Positions 16,983 through 26,149 are shown, numbered from the stretch's first letter. The stretch: 64,000 bases of DNA from CAVPOO01 sp963707015 (GCA_963707015.1 CAVPOO010000004.1:124001-188000); one strand, 5' to 3'. The notes: generated from the letters alone by a model not told the origin. Numbers and translations: made by a program.

Positions 16983-17621
16983 ATGGCAAGACTCACACGC
17001 CGGCGCCTGGTGCTCGGCGCCACCGGATTACTGGCGGCCTATGCCCTGCCTAGCCTGGCCGGCTTGCGGCGCCCGACACCCAGCCAGCCCGCCGGACCCT
17101 TTTACCCGGCGGAACGCCCGCTCGACGATGACAGCGACCTCACCCGCGTCCAAGGGCAGGAACGGCGTGCCGAGGGGCGTATCAGCGATGTCGGCGGCCG
17201 CATCCTCGACCGCAACGGCCGGCCGCTTCCCGATCTTCGTATCGAGATCTGGCAGTGCGATGCCAACGGCCGCTACCGGCACCCGCGCGATTCAGGCGAC
17301 CGTCCGATCGACCCCGGTTTTCAGGGCTTGGGGCATACCGTCACCGACACTCAGGGCCGTTACCGTTTCCGCACCATCCGGCCCGTGCCCTATCCCGGCC
17401 GGACACCGCACATCCACGTCGCCGTGTTCCCGGCAGGCGAGCGCCCCTTCGTCACCCAGCTCTATGTCGCCGGCGAGCCGCGTAATGGGCAGGATTTCCT
17501 CTATCAGCGCGTGCCCGAAGAGCAGCGTCAGCTGGTGACTGCCGAGTTCAAACCGGCCGGTGCGGCCAACGTTGAGTTCACCGCCACGTGGGATATCGTT
17601 TTGGGCATTACCCCGGCCTGA
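16983..17621 (+). CDS. TAT-exported intradiol ring-cleavage dioxygenase-like protein
   Basis: 212 residues. TRRRLVLGATGLLAAYALPS is a twin-arginine-type signal (R-R-R-L-V-L). The core has the intradiol fold: an opening Pro-rich segment PSQPAGPFYPAERPLDDDSD, LPDLRIEIWQCDANGRYRHP with one Fe ligand Tyr, then PYPGRTPHIHVAVFPAG with the His-x-His Fe(III) ligands and TQLYVAG. Intradiol enzymes such as protocatechuate 3,4-dioxygenase open catechols with O2. At this length it resembles the single-chain exported group whose substrates are poorly known. ATG 16983 chosen for AGGAG 7 bases upstream; an ATG at 16953 has no such site. It follows the hydrolase gene by 146 bases. Confidence 0.88.
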   Translation: MARLTRRRLVLGATGLLAAYALPSLAGLRRPTPSQPAGPFYPAERPLDDDSDLTRVQGQERRAEGRISDVGGRILDRNGRPLPDLRIEIWQCDANGRYRHPRDSGDRPIDPGFQGLGHTVTDTQGRYRFRTIRPVPYPGRTPHIHVAVFPAGERPFVTQLYVAGEPRNGQDFLYQRVPEEQRQLVTAEFKPAGAANVEFTATWDIVLGITPA

Positions 17622-17876
17622 CGCGCCGGGCCGCAGTGCGATCACCGGCAACAAACCCGCCGATCCCGGCCCACGTACCCCTGAAAAAACGAATCAAATA
17701 ACGAAACGCGCACCCCAGCTCATTGCCGTCTGCCTGCTGACCCATTGCCATTGCGCGAGTCCGGCGGCTTTTTCTCCACAAACCGCCTGGCATCCAGTCT
17801 GCTAACATTGGCCTTGACATAACATCACGCGCTTCATCCAGACACAGATTGTCACGCGTACGGAAGGCGGTACTCT

Positions 17877-19085
17877 ATGGTACGACTTCGTGAGCTGGGG
17901 CCTGGCATCGTAATTGCCGCGACCGGGCTGGGCGCCGGCGACCTGATTGCTGCCTCGGTCGCCGGCGCAAAGTACGGCATGGCGGTCTTGTGGGCCGCCG
18001 TCGTCGGCGCGCTGCTGAAATTCACCCTGAACGAGGGCCTGGCTCGCTGGCAATTGGCCACGGGGACCACACTGCTGGAAGGCTGGGTCAGACGGCTTCC
18101 CCGCTTCTGGTCAGCCTATTTCTTCGTCTATCTGCTGCTGTGGAGCTTCGTTGTCGCCGGCGCCCTGATGGCAGCCACCGGCCTGGCCGTTCATGCGCTG
18201 GTCCCCGGCGTCAGTGTCGAAGCCGCCGGGGCATTCCAGTCAGTCATTGCGCTGGTGCTGGTACTGTCCGGGCGCTACCGTCTGCTCGAGTTTCTGATGA
18301 AGGTCTTCATCGCCATGATGTTCGCCGTCGTGCTGTATTGCGTCTTTGCCCTGCAGCCGGACTGGTCGCGTGTGATCAGCGGCATGTTTTTTCCAGTTTT
18401 ACCGGAGGGTTCCCTGTTCTTCCTGCTGGGTGTCATGGGCGGTGTGGGTGGCAGCGTGACACTCCTGAGTTACGGCTACTGGATCCGCGAACGGGCCTGG
18501 AGCGGTGCCGAACGGTTGCCGCAGGTGCGCACCGATCTGCTGGTCGCCTACGGGCTGACCGGCTTGTTCGGCGTCGCGATCATGATCATTTCGGCCGGTG
18601 TATCGCCCCAGGTCATGGCCGGCAGCACGATGGTGCTCGGCGTGGCCGAACAGCTGGGCGCGACAGTAGGCGATGCCGGCAAATGGTGCTTTCTGGTCGG
18701 GTTCTGGGGCGCCGTCTTCAGCTCCATGCTGGGGGTGTGGCAGGGGGTGCCCTATCTGTTCGCCGACTTCGTGCACGAGTGGCGGAAAAACACCGGCGGC
18801 AAAGACATCGGTACGCGATCCACGCCCTACCGCGCCTATCTCGCCTATCTCGCCTTTCCGCCCATGATCCTGTTGTGGTCGGGGAAACCGGTGTGGGTCG
18901 TGTTGATCTATGCCGTTACCGGTGCTGCCTTCATGCCGTTGCTGGCAGGCCTGCTGCTTTACATGAATGGCTATCGCGACTGGCTGGGCCGGTTGCGCAA
19001 CCGCTGGCCCTCGAACCTCGCCCTGCTGGGCGCCATGGGCTTGTTCGCTGTCCTGTTGATTCGGAAGCTTGTCGAGTCGATCTAG
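17877..19085 (+). CDS. Nramp-family-like transporter lacking the metal-binding motifs
   Basis: 402 residues, about 10-11 membrane segments. The overall sequence follows the Nramp (MntH) fold in the bacterial divergent branch: IVIAATGLGAGDLIAASVAG in TM1 and LLGVMGGVGGSVTLLSYGYW in the TM6 region. Where MntH has the DPGN motif (TM1) this protein has GAGD, and the TM6 MPH motif is replaced by glycine-rich GGVGG, so it may not carry Mn2+ or Fe2+ in the usual way. Other late segments (WGAVFSSMLGVWQGVPYLFA) agree with Nramp. GGAAGG precedes the ATG. No partner genes; substrate unknown. Confidence 0.75.
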   Translation: MVRLRELGPGIVIAATGLGAGDLIAASVAGAKYGMAVLWAAVVGALLKFTLNEGLARWQLATGTTLLEGWVRRLPRFWSAYFFVYLLLWSFVVAGALMAATGLAVHALVPGVSVEAAGAFQSVIALVLVLSGRYRLLEFLMKVFIAMMFAVVLYCVFALQPDWSRVISGMFFPVLPEGSLFFLLGVMGGVGGSVTLLSYGYWIRERAWSGAERLPQVRTDLLVAYGLTGLFGVAIMIISAGVSPQVMAGSTMVLGVAEQLGATVGDAGKWCFLVGFWGAVFSSMLGVWQGVPYLFADFVHEWRKNTGGKDIGTRSTPYRAYLAYLAFPPMILLWSGKPVWVVLIYAVTGAAFMPLLAGLLLYMNGYRDWLGRLRNRWPSNLALLGAMGLFAVLLIRKLVESI

Positions 19086-19139
19086 CCCGCCGCGCGCGTC
19101 CGAGTGCTATCCGCAGGCAGGTTTGACGTCCTGGCTGAA

Positions 19140-19166
19140 AGCAAAAGAAAGCCGCCCGAAGGCGGC
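19140..19166 (-). terminator. Rho-independent terminator of the 45-aa small ORF
   Basis: GCCGCC-TTCG-GGCGGC stem-loop (minus strand) followed by TTTCTTTT. It lies about 78 bases after the stop of the small gene at 19244-19381. The same stem-loop appears at 40167 and 46897. Confidence 0.8.
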
Positions 19167-19243
19167 TCTGGATGTGATGATGTGATGATGCTCTGGATTT
19201 GCTCGCCCGGGCCAGTCCGTCGCCGGCTGGCCAGATGCGGCGA

Positions 19244-19381
19244 TCAGCCAAGGAGATATAAAACGAAGGCTTGAACCATAATGCCTGCTACTACCGCGAT
19301 CACTACGCCGGAGACCACTCTACTGGCGTCACCCTCCCTGGCCTGATCAATCCCGTCTTTCCATCCAGCCTGGCTATCCAT
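19244..19381 (-). CDS. Small single-TM protein, 45 aa
   Basis: A frame of 45 residues, MDSQAGWKDGIDQAREGDAS then a membrane segment of about residues 22-44 (VVSGVVIAVVAGIMVQAFVL). A very strong ribosome site (GGAGGGAAGG) ends four bases before the ATG, and a clear terminator lies downstream, so expression as a monocistronic unit is likely. No family recognised. Confidence 0.65.
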   Translation of the reverse strand: MDSQAGWKDGIDQAREGDASRVVSGVVIAVVAGIMVQAFVLYLLG

Positions 19382-19546
19382 AACCTTCCCTCCTTAGAGA
19401 ATGATGGATTACGAAGCGACTGTCGGTGTCGCTCGACGGAGTGAGCCGCAGGCTGGAAATATTTTCCGTGAACCCGTTCACATTTTTTGCCAGTCGGCGC
19501 CAATACAGCCGATTGGACGCCGCACGTCCCGTCAAGTCCTTTTACG

Positions 19547-19786
19547 TCAGACGCGCCTCCCGATCGCAATCAGACCGATCATGGCGAGAGCCATCAACGC
19601 CAGGGCCTGGGACGACGGCACGCCAATTTCGCCACGTCCGGTCATGACCGTGGTTGCACCCGACCCATTGCTTTCGTAACTAATTGTTTGTTCATGGCTT
19701 GTTATTGTTGCAGCTGCAACAGGCAGGCATGCCAGCGTCATGCCGAGCGCCACACCTGCGACCACACTTCGAATCGGTAGCTTCAT
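19547..19786 (-). CDS. Short exported protein with VPxxx-type C-terminal sorting signal
   Basis: 79 residues. A signal peptide (about 1-26, ending AAA), a short serine-rich middle, then VPSSQALALMALAMIGLIAIGRRV: a VP start, one membrane helix and a basic end. That is the layout of PEP-CTERM-like sorting signals recognised by exosortases; the middle part of only some 25 residues is exceptionally short. GGGAGA lies 7 bases before the ATG. No exosortase gene is in this window. Function unknown. Confidence 0.65.
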   Translation of the reverse strand: MKLPIRSVVAGVALGMTLACLPVAAATITSHEQTISYESNGSGATTVMTGRGEIGVPSSQALALMALAMIGLIAIGRRV

Positions 19787-20023
19787 GGTTTGTCTCCCAA
19801 TTGACGTGGCTATTTTAACTCAAATGTTCTGTTGCCACAACAGGTGTCGCCTCTCAGCAACAGGGCGTCGCTGCGCAACATTTTCTGGCTGCTTACGACG
19901 ACTGATGGGAAAACCAGCCCATCATCACGCGGCAAGCCCCGCCCCGCGCGCCCAGGTTATGCCCACAGTGTGTCGAGCTTGTTACGCTGAGGCCGGAATT
20001 AAGCGCCCAGCTTGAGGCCGCGC
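19787..20023. other. Intergenic, no gene seen
   Basis: Region between the sorting-signal protein and the satellite. Nothing supported apart from the promoter that must serve the gene at 19547-19786. Confidence 0.5.
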
Positions 20024-20220
<197 letters not shown>

Positions 20221-20363
20221 TGTCTTCTCCCCATGCAGCCGCGGCTCGACCGCATTTCCCGCTTCCGGCAGGGCATCATCGGGAGTATGTTTGGCGAAGC
20301 CGGGGAATGGCCACCGCCGATCGCCCGGCGCGAATCGGTTAGCGCAACAGAGGATTCCAGGAC

Positions 20364-21299
20364 ATGAAGGTCACGGTCTTAGGCGCGACAGGATTTGTCG
20401 GCAGCTATCTGATCGATGAGCTGCTTGCACAGGGCCACCTGCCGGTGGCGCTGGTGCGCCCGGGCAGCGAGCCGCGACTGCGGCAGGCCGAACACTGCCG
20501 GGTCATTTGCGGGGACATTGCTGACAGTACGGCCGTCAAGGAATCGGTAACCGGGTGCGACGCGGTCATCTACAACATCGGCATTCTGCGTGAATATCCG
20601 CGCCGCGACATCAGCTTCCAGAAACTGCACTTCGAGGGCGCCAGACGCGCCATGCATGCCGCGACCGAACAGGGCGTGAAGCGCTTCCTGCTGATGAGCG
20701 CGAATGGCGTACGCGCCGATGGCACCGCCTACCAGAGAACCAAGTACCTGGCGGAAGAGTATCTGAAGACGACGCCACTCGACTGGACGATCTTTCGCCC
20801 TTCTGTCGTGTTTGGCGATCCCCGCGGAAAGATGGAGTTTGCCACCCAGCTGTATGACGAGATTGTCAGCTCACCCTTGCCGATGCCCCTGTTCCATACC
20901 GGCCTGCTGCCAACCGGGGCCGGCAGGTTCGCTCTGTCACCCATTCATGTCAGCGATGTGGCGAGAGTCTTCGTCCAGGCACTGGGCATGCCGGGAGCCG
21001 CCCGCCGGACCTACGCGCTTGGCGGACCGCAGGATCTTGACTGGAAGACCATCCTCACGACCATCTCGCAGGCGACAGGCAGACACAAACTGGCCCTTCC
21101 GGTACCAGCCTGGAACGTCAAGCTCGTCGCGAGCCTGCTTGAACGCTTTGAGTGGTTTCCGGTCACCCGCGACCAGATCACGATGCTGATGGAAGGCAAT
21201 ACCTGTGACGCCTCGGCCACGATGGCCGCCTTTCAGATCGAACCCATACCATTCGATACCGACAGCCTCGCCTATCTCCGGCTCGCACGCAGCAGCTAG
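20364..21299 (+). CDS. NAD(P)-binding atypical short-chain dehydrogenase (NDUFA9/NmrA-like)
   Basis: 311 residues. The nucleotide-binding Rossmann motif is VTVLGATGFVGSYLIDELL (GxTGxxG). Later VKRFLLMSANGVRADGTAYQ and TKYLAEEYLK correspond to the Ser and the Tyr-like positions of the family; FRPSVVFGDPRG and FALSPIHVSDVARVFVQAL are typical of the complex-I NDUFA9-like subgroup. Substrate unknown. GAGGATTCCAGGAC precedes the ATG. The stop overlaps by four bases the stop of the convergent SRPBCC gene. Confidence 0.88.
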   Translation: MKVTVLGATGFVGSYLIDELLAQGHLPVALVRPGSEPRLRQAEHCRVICGDIADSTAVKESVTGCDAVIYNIGILREYPRRDISFQKLHFEGARRAMHAATEQGVKRFLLMSANGVRADGTAYQRTKYLAEEYLKTTPLDWTIFRPSVVFGDPRGKMEFATQLYDEIVSSPLPMPLFHTGLLPTGAGRFALSPIHVSDVARVFVQALGMPGAARRTYALGGPQDLDWKTILTTISQATGRHKLALPVPAWNVKLVASLLERFEWFPVTRDQITMLMEGNTCDASATMAAFQIEPIPFDTDSLAYLRLARSS

Positions 21300-21769
21300 C
21301 CCGGACCGCCAGTCTCGCAGGCTGCGGATGTGACCCTCGCCTCGAGAAGCCTCTTGAGGTTGCGCACGACCCGGTCGCTGCCGCGGCGAACCGCCCTGTC
21401 GAGCAGGCGCTCAAAGGGTCTCAGGAACAGTTCGGGCTGGAGCTCGAAGCGAAAGGTGACCCGCGTGGCGGAGGCGACCGCTTGAAAACGGTAATCAACA
21501 CGGTAGCGCGGCCCGGAGATGCTGGCGAAGGCTATCGCCCGCATTGGCTCGTACGTGGTCACACGAAATCGCGACTCGGATCGGTGGCCGGCATCACAGC
21601 GCACCTGGCGGCCGGTACTGCCTCGACGCAGCGCCCCTGCTGAGGTCTGTTCCAGCGCCACGACCTCGGGGGACCACTTGCGGTAATTCGCGAAGAAGTC
21701 GACCGCGACGAACTGGAAGACCGCTTCCACCGGCCGCTCGATCAGGACACTGGACTCTGCTCGTATCAT
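21296..21769 (-). CDS. SRPBCC-fold (polyketide cyclase-like) protein
   Basis: 157 residues. MIRAESSVLIERPVEAVFQF is the usual beta-strand plus helix start of the START/SRPBCC superfamily, followed by FFANYRKWSPEVVALEQT, DYRFQAVASATRVTFRFELQ and the long C-terminal helix LLDRAVRRGSDRVVRNLKRL. Such proteins bind small hydrophobic molecules or act as stress co-factors. ATG at 21769 is chosen since homology to the fold starts there. Convergent with the dehydrogenase; no functional partner. Confidence 0.75.
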   Translation of the reverse strand: MIRAESSVLIERPVEAVFQFVAVDFFANYRKWSPEVVALEQTSAGALRRGSTGRQVRCDAGHRSESRFRVTTYEPMRAIAFASISGPRYRVDYRFQAVASATRVTFRFELQPELFLRPFERLLDRAVRRGSDRVVRNLKRLLEARVTSAACETGGPG

Positions 21770-21949
21770 CGCCTGTCTACATGGCGCCGGCGGCAGAGCT
21801 TCGGCGCGCTTCCCGGGTAGCACCGCCTGAGCGGCCCAATGGACCCCGAGCCATGGCGGCGAGGACAACCGCAGCCTCGGCGCATGAGACGCGGGCGCCA
21901 GGGAAACTCATCGCAACTGGCTGCCCGAGCCCGGCCTGCAGCGCGCCGC

Positions 21950-22165
21950 CTACATCTCCATGCTGGTACCGGTGGTGGCGTTAAAGGCCTGAACACTGTG
22001 GCCATCGAGCCGCTCCAGCTCGACATCGAGATAAACCTGCCGGCTCTGCTCGGACTCAAAGTAAATCTTGAGTCCGTCACGGCCGTGCCCCTCCATGACA
22101 AAGGGCGCGTGGTCCAGGTCTTTCACATCATTGCCGGTAATCGGATCCGTGGTCTCTGTGCGCAT
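21950..22165 (-). CDS. Hypothetical protein, 71 aa
   Basis: 71 residues (RTETTDPITGNDVKDLDHAP, GLKIYFESEQSRQVYLDVEL). AGGAGA precedes the ATG at 22165 by 7 bases. Small, soluble, acidic; no cysteine motif or membrane segment. Family not recognised. The segment PITGNDVKDLDHAPFVMEG looks like the conserved part of a small stress-type protein, but no function can be named. Confidence 0.6.
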   Translation of the reverse strand: MRTETTDPITGNDVKDLDHAPFVMEGHGRDGLKIYFESEQSRQVYLDVELERLDGHSVQAFNATTGTSMEM

Positions 22166-22621
22166 GTCTTGTCTCCTCTGGCGCTTGCGCGACGGTTGTG
22201 CGCAATATCTGTATAGACTATGTATAACATCAGTCCTGGAAACATTCAAGCGGTCACGGCAGAGTTGAAATAATTATAGGGTTGTAAAGGTACTTGGAGA
22301 TCGTCATCCGCTCCTGCGAGTTTACCGGGTGCGAGGCCGCAGCCTGCCAGAAAGCCCGGTATTCTTCTACATAAATGTTACAGCCAGACCGGGCGACGGT
22401 GAACGCCTGGCATCCGAACCACCCCGAGCAGATCCCAGCCACCCGGGTGGAAGCCGCATTTCTCGTGCCTTGACAGCGTGCGCTGGCTCTGCCCGTTTGC
22501 CCAGTGCGGACAACCGGAACCTGACTTGATGCGCGGGAAAGAAACCGGGCCCTGGCGGAGGGATCCGGTACTCGCAGACGGCGTGCCTGACCCGTTTCAG
22601 TCAGCGCGGTGTCGTCGGCTG
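22166..22621. other. Intergenic, no gene supported
   Basis: 456 bases. Short frames exist on both strands but none has a ribosome site or recognisable protein features. Confidence 0.5.
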
Positions 22622-23062
22622 TCACAACTGCAAGGGTTTGACGGGTGCATCCATCCACGCATCTGAATGCTGCCAGTCGCTGCCAGGATCATCGACGTAG
22701 AGTTCCACCTCATTGCCGTCGGGGTCACGCAGATAGAGGCTCTGGCTCACGGTGTGATCGGCCATGCCATCGATGCCGTAACCCGCCTCGGCCAGCCGAT
22801 CACGCACCCCTCTCAAGCTCTCCAGTGACTCACCGACTTTCCAGCCCACATGATACAGGCCGATTCGCCTGCCAGTGAGCGGTCCCGGCGCCTCACCCAC
22901 CTCGATAAGCAGCAATTCGTGATGGGTGCGCCCGCCGCTGAGCAGCGCCGCACGACCGTCGAAAATACGACCCTTTGACGTCAGCCCCACTGCGCGGGTG
23001 TAAAAGCGCAGCGAGCGCTCAAGGTCGCGCACATAAAGCACCACGTGCCCCAGCTCTGGCAT
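22622..23062 (-). CDS. VOC superfamily (glyoxalase / extradiol dioxygenase-like) protein
   Basis: 146 residues. Opens with ELGHVVLYVRDLERSLRFYT, the usual VOC strand-helix with a metal His, then IGLYHVGWKVGE (second His) and the C-terminal VSQSLYLRDPDGNEVELYVD with the Glu ligand, so a 2-His-1-Glu metal site is likely. Whether it is a lyase, dioxygenase or fosfomycin-type enzyme cannot be said. ATG at 23062 has GGGAG 9 bases upstream. It stands alone before a repeat-filled gap. Confidence 0.85.
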   Translation of the reverse strand: MPELGHVVLYVRDLERSLRFYTRAVGLTSKGRIFDGRAALLSGGRTHHELLLIEVGEAPGPLTGRRIGLYHVGWKVGESLESLRGVRDRLAEAGYGIDGMADHTVSQSLYLRDPDGNEVELYVDDPGSDWQHSDAWMDAPVKPLQL

Positions 23063-23229
23063 CGTACAACTCCCTGCAATTACCTGGTTGGGCGGACCCG
23101 CCAACTCCGCTTGCAACGCCATGATACGACACCGAGGCCAGGCGGCGTTGCTCGCCGCTCAGTTGGAATGGACCAAGCTCTCCCCGTGCCTCGCCTGGTC
23201 TCTTCTGAGACGGCAACACTGCGGCCGGG

Positions 23230-23477
23230 CTAGCCCGCATTTCTCACCGGGCGGCGATAGAGTCACATAATGCACTGAGGTAAGGAACAGAGTGCAGATC
23301 AGGAAAGAGACGGTGTGTAATCAGGCCGTGCCTATCCCGGCCCTGGCTGGTTCTCGCGCGCCCGGACTTGCGCTTCACTCAAGTGGTAGCTACGGCTACC
23401 ACTTTCCCTCCAGCGCGGCGTCCGAACACACGAGCCCTGCGCCAGCATCCGGGATCCCGGTGAGAAATGCGGGCTAG
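23230..23477. mobile_element. Family C palindromic element with 22-bp inverted ends
   Basis: 248 bp bounded by perfect 22-bp inverted repeats beginning CTAGCCCGCATTTCTCACC, with an inner perfect hairpin GTGGTAGC-TACG-GCTACCAC. Both ends are CTAG and the right CTAG (23474-23477) is shared with the family B element that follows. No coding capacity. Only copy in the window. Confidence 0.8.
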
Positions 23478-23660
23478 TGCTTCTTCGATCTGATAACGCT
23501 GCATGGTATAGCCAGGGAAAAACACGGAAAGAACGAACACTCATTAGAATTTTTTCCGTGTCATTCCGTGGATTCCGTGGATTCCGTGGCTATAAACAAA
23601 AATACTGGTGCTCAGCCTGATTTGTCAGCATCCGTCATTATCACGTTGAAAGCGCACTAG
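23474..23660. mobile_element. Family B palindromic element, copy 1
   Basis: 187 bp starting CTAGTGCTTCTTCGATC and ending with ...TTGAAAGCGCACTAG; the interior has runs of TTCCGTGGATTCCGTGG and the inner ends CATCCGTCATTATCA. Recurs at 28542, 47171, 48988 and (half) 52714. Its right CTAG supplies the TAG stop codon of the ABC permease gene on the minus strand. Confidence 0.85.
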
Positions 23661-26149
23661 ATGCGCTGCAGGGTCTGGAGGGGAGGATGACTCAGTACCG
23701 AGCGGGTACCCATCATGCCTGCGATACCGATACCGACGGCCCCGCCCAGCGTCCCGGCCAGCCAGATCCAGGGATTGGGCCGATAGGGCAGATCAAAGAC
23801 CTGATCGGCGAGCACATAGCCCAGCGCCGCGGCGCCGGTGGCCGCCAGCAGCCCAGCCAGGAAGCCAAGCGCCGTGAACTCGGCAAACAGGCCCAACAGC
23901 ACCTGCGTGCGGTTTGCGCCCAGGGTCCGCAATATGGCCGTCTCGTGCTGACGCGCCTCGCGGCTGGCCTGGATCGCGGCATAGAGCACCATCAGTCCTG
24001 CCGCGAGCGTGAACAGGAAGACGTATTCGATGGCGAGTGTGGCCCGGTCCATGATCTGGCGCACCTGCCTCATCAGCGCCTCCACGTCCAGCAGGGTGAC
24101 ACTGGGGAATTGTCTGACCAGCTCGCTCAGCACGTCGCCCCGCTCCCCGGCGAGGTAGAAACTTGTGATATAGGTCGCCGGGTATGCCTCGAGCAATCCG
24201 GGCGGCGCAATGACGAAGAAATTCACCCGAAAAGAATCCCATTCAACCGAGCGCAGACTGCTGACCCGGGCACTCAGGTCCTGCCCGGCAATCTGAAATC
24301 GGAGACGGTCACCCAGACCTATCCCCAGCGTCTCCGCGAGGCCGGCCTCGACCGACAGCTCGTCCTTCCCCTGGGCGTCCTTACCCCACCAGTGCCCCGT
24401 TACGATCTGGTTGTCGTCCTGCAACTCCGCGGCCCAGGACAGGTTGAATTCCCTGGCCACCAGGCGCCGGGCCCGTGGCTGGGTGAAATCGTCCGGCGCG
24501 ACGGGCACGTCGTTGATGGCCGTAAGGCGCCCACGCACCATGGGAAAAAATTCCGGCACCGCAACACCGGCGTCAGCCAGCAGCCCGGACAAGGCGGCGA
24601 CTTCTTCCGCCTGGACATTGATCAGGAAGTGATTCGGCGCGTCCGCCGGCAGGTTCGCCTGCCAGGACTCGAGGAGATCGACCCGCACAATCCCGAGGAT
24701 GAGCAGGGCCATGATACCGAGACCGAAGGCTGCGAGCTGGATGCCACTCAGCTTGCCGCGCTGGGCGAGGCTGGCGAGACCGAACCGCCAGGCCAGACTG
24801 CCGCGCCCGCGCAGCAGGGACAGCACGCGGATCAGGCCGTAGGCCGAGAGCCAGAGCACCAGACCGGTGAGAGCTATGCCGAGCATCAGCCAGCCGGCCA
24901 GCCGCAGGTCACCCGCCACCCAGACCAGCAGGCCGCCCAGTGTCAGACAGGCCAGCAGCAGGACCGTCCACGCCGAGGGGGGCGGGGCACCCAGTTCCCG
25001 ACGCAATACGCGCAGCGGTGGTACCTGCGCGATCCCCAGCACGTACGGCAGCGCGAACCCCATCACCGTCACCAGACCGGTACTCACGCCCACCGCCACC
25101 GGCCACAGCGACGCACCCGGTGGCGTGGACGTGAACCAGTGGGCCAGCAGGAGCACGAGGACCTCCTGGGCGAGAAAACCGATGACGCAGCCGATCAGGC
25201 TCGACCACAGCGCCAGGGCGCTCAGGCGGATGGCAAACACCCGCAGCACATAGCCCCCGCTCGCACCGAGACAGCGCATGACGGCACTGGCGTCGGCCTG
25301 CCGCTCGGCATATTGGCGCGCCGCCACGGAGATCGCCGCACCGGCCAGCAGCACGGCCGTGACCGCCGCAAGCCCGAGGAACTGTTGTGACCGGTCCAGG
25401 GCCGCCCGGAGCTCGGGTCGCGCATCCCGGATACCCTGGAGCCGCTCACCGGGTTCCAGTGCCCCGTCCAGCGCCGTCCTGAACCGGGCGACCGCCGCAT
25501 CCGAGCCCGCCAGCAGCAGGCGGTAGCGTACCCGGCTTGCCGGCGTGATCAGCCCCGTGGACGGCAGGTCGGCCTCGTTCAACAGCACCCGCGGCGCCAG
25601 CTGGAAGAGATCCCCGCCGCGGTCCGGTTCATAGGTCAGGAGCCGGCTCGCCGTGAAGCTCCGCTCGCCAAGCTGAACCGCGTCCCCCAGCTGCATGCCC
25701 AGTTGCTGAAGTACCCGCAGATCCACCCAGATCTCGCCCGGCGCAGGAATGCCTTCCACCTCGAACGGCTCGTCGAAGGGTCGGGTGGCCACGCGCACCC
25801 GGCCCCGCAGGGGGTAGCCATTGCTGACGGCCTTGACGTCGGTGAGCAGTGTGCTGGCCCCACGGAGGATGACACTGGGGAAACTCACCGTCTGCGCGAG
25901 GTCCAGTCCCGCCACGGAGGCCGTCCGACGAAGGTCCGCCCGCGGACGATTCGGCGAGGCCACGACGAGATCGGCGCCCAGCAGTTCGGAGGCCTGCTGC
26001 GACAGGGCACGCTGGACGCGGTCCGTGAAAAAGCCCACGGATGTCACCGCCGCCACCGCCACCACGACGCCGAGCGCCAGCACCCGCAGCTCGGGAATAC
26101 GCCACTGGCGCCCGAGCGCCAGCGAGGACAGTCCGCCGCGGAATCTCAT
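23657..26149 (-). CDS. ABC transporter permease, YbbP-like (FtsX/MacB type)
   Basis: 830 residues with two FtsX units: an N-terminal TM (LRVLALGVVVAVAAVTSVGF), a periplasmic MacB-like domain (about 50-240), three TMs, a second set of TMs in the middle, another periplasmic domain (about 500-690) and a final FtsX block (IEYVFLFTLAAGLMVLYAAI, ETAILRTLGANRTQVLLGLF). This duplicated arrangement is that of E. coli YbbP. Its ATG overlaps the ATPase stop by four bases. Together with TesA encoded divergently upstream it reproduces the conserved ybbP-ybbA-tesA cluster, whose substrate is unknown; lipid or acyl-chain handling is suspected. The stop TAG comes from an inserted repeat. Confidence 0.92.
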   Translation of the reverse strand: MRFRGGLSSLALGRQWRIPELRVLALGVVVAVAAVTSVGFFTDRVQRALSQQASELLGADLVVASPNRPRADLRRTASVAGLDLAQTVSFPSVILRGASTLLTDVKAVSNGYPLRGRVRVATRPFDEPFEVEGIPAPGEIWVDLRVLQQLGMQLGDAVQLGERSFTASRLLTYEPDRGGDLFQLAPRVLLNEADLPSTGLITPASRVRYRLLLAGSDAAVARFRTALDGALEPGERLQGIRDARPELRAALDRSQQFLGLAAVTAVLLAGAAISVAARQYAERQADASAVMRCLGASGGYVLRVFAIRLSALALWSSLIGCVIGFLAQEVLVLLLAHWFTSTPPGASLWPVAVGVSTGLVTVMGFALPYVLGIAQVPPLRVLRRELGAPPPSAWTVLLLACLTLGGLLVWVAGDLRLAGWLMLGIALTGLVLWLSAYGLIRVLSLLRGRGSLAWRFGLASLAQRGKLSGIQLAAFGLGIMALLILGIVRVDLLESWQANLPADAPNHFLINVQAEEVAALSGLLADAGVAVPEFFPMVRGRLTAINDVPVAPDDFTQPRARRLVAREFNLSWAAELQDDNQIVTGHWWGKDAQGKDELSVEAGLAETLGIGLGDRLRFQIAGQDLSARVSSLRSVEWDSFRVNFFVIAPPGLLEAYPATYITSFYLAGERGDVLSELVRQFPSVTLLDVEALMRQVRQIMDRATLAIEYVFLFTLAAGLMVLYAAIQASREARQHETAILRTLGANRTQVLLGLFAEFTALGFLAGLLAATGAAALGYVLADQVFDLPYRPNPWIWLAGTLGGAVGIGIAGMMGTRSVLSHPPLQTLQRI

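Noticed and set aside
22254..22658. 134-codon minus-strand frame resembling a transposase zinc finger
   Set aside because: Cys positions do not fit a known InsA/IS1595 pattern; overlaps the VOC gene's end in another frame.
23687..25390. 567-codon plus-strand frame opposite the ABC permease
   Set aside because: Antisense to a well-supported membrane protein; composition rich in Gln/Arg/Pro as in shadow frames.
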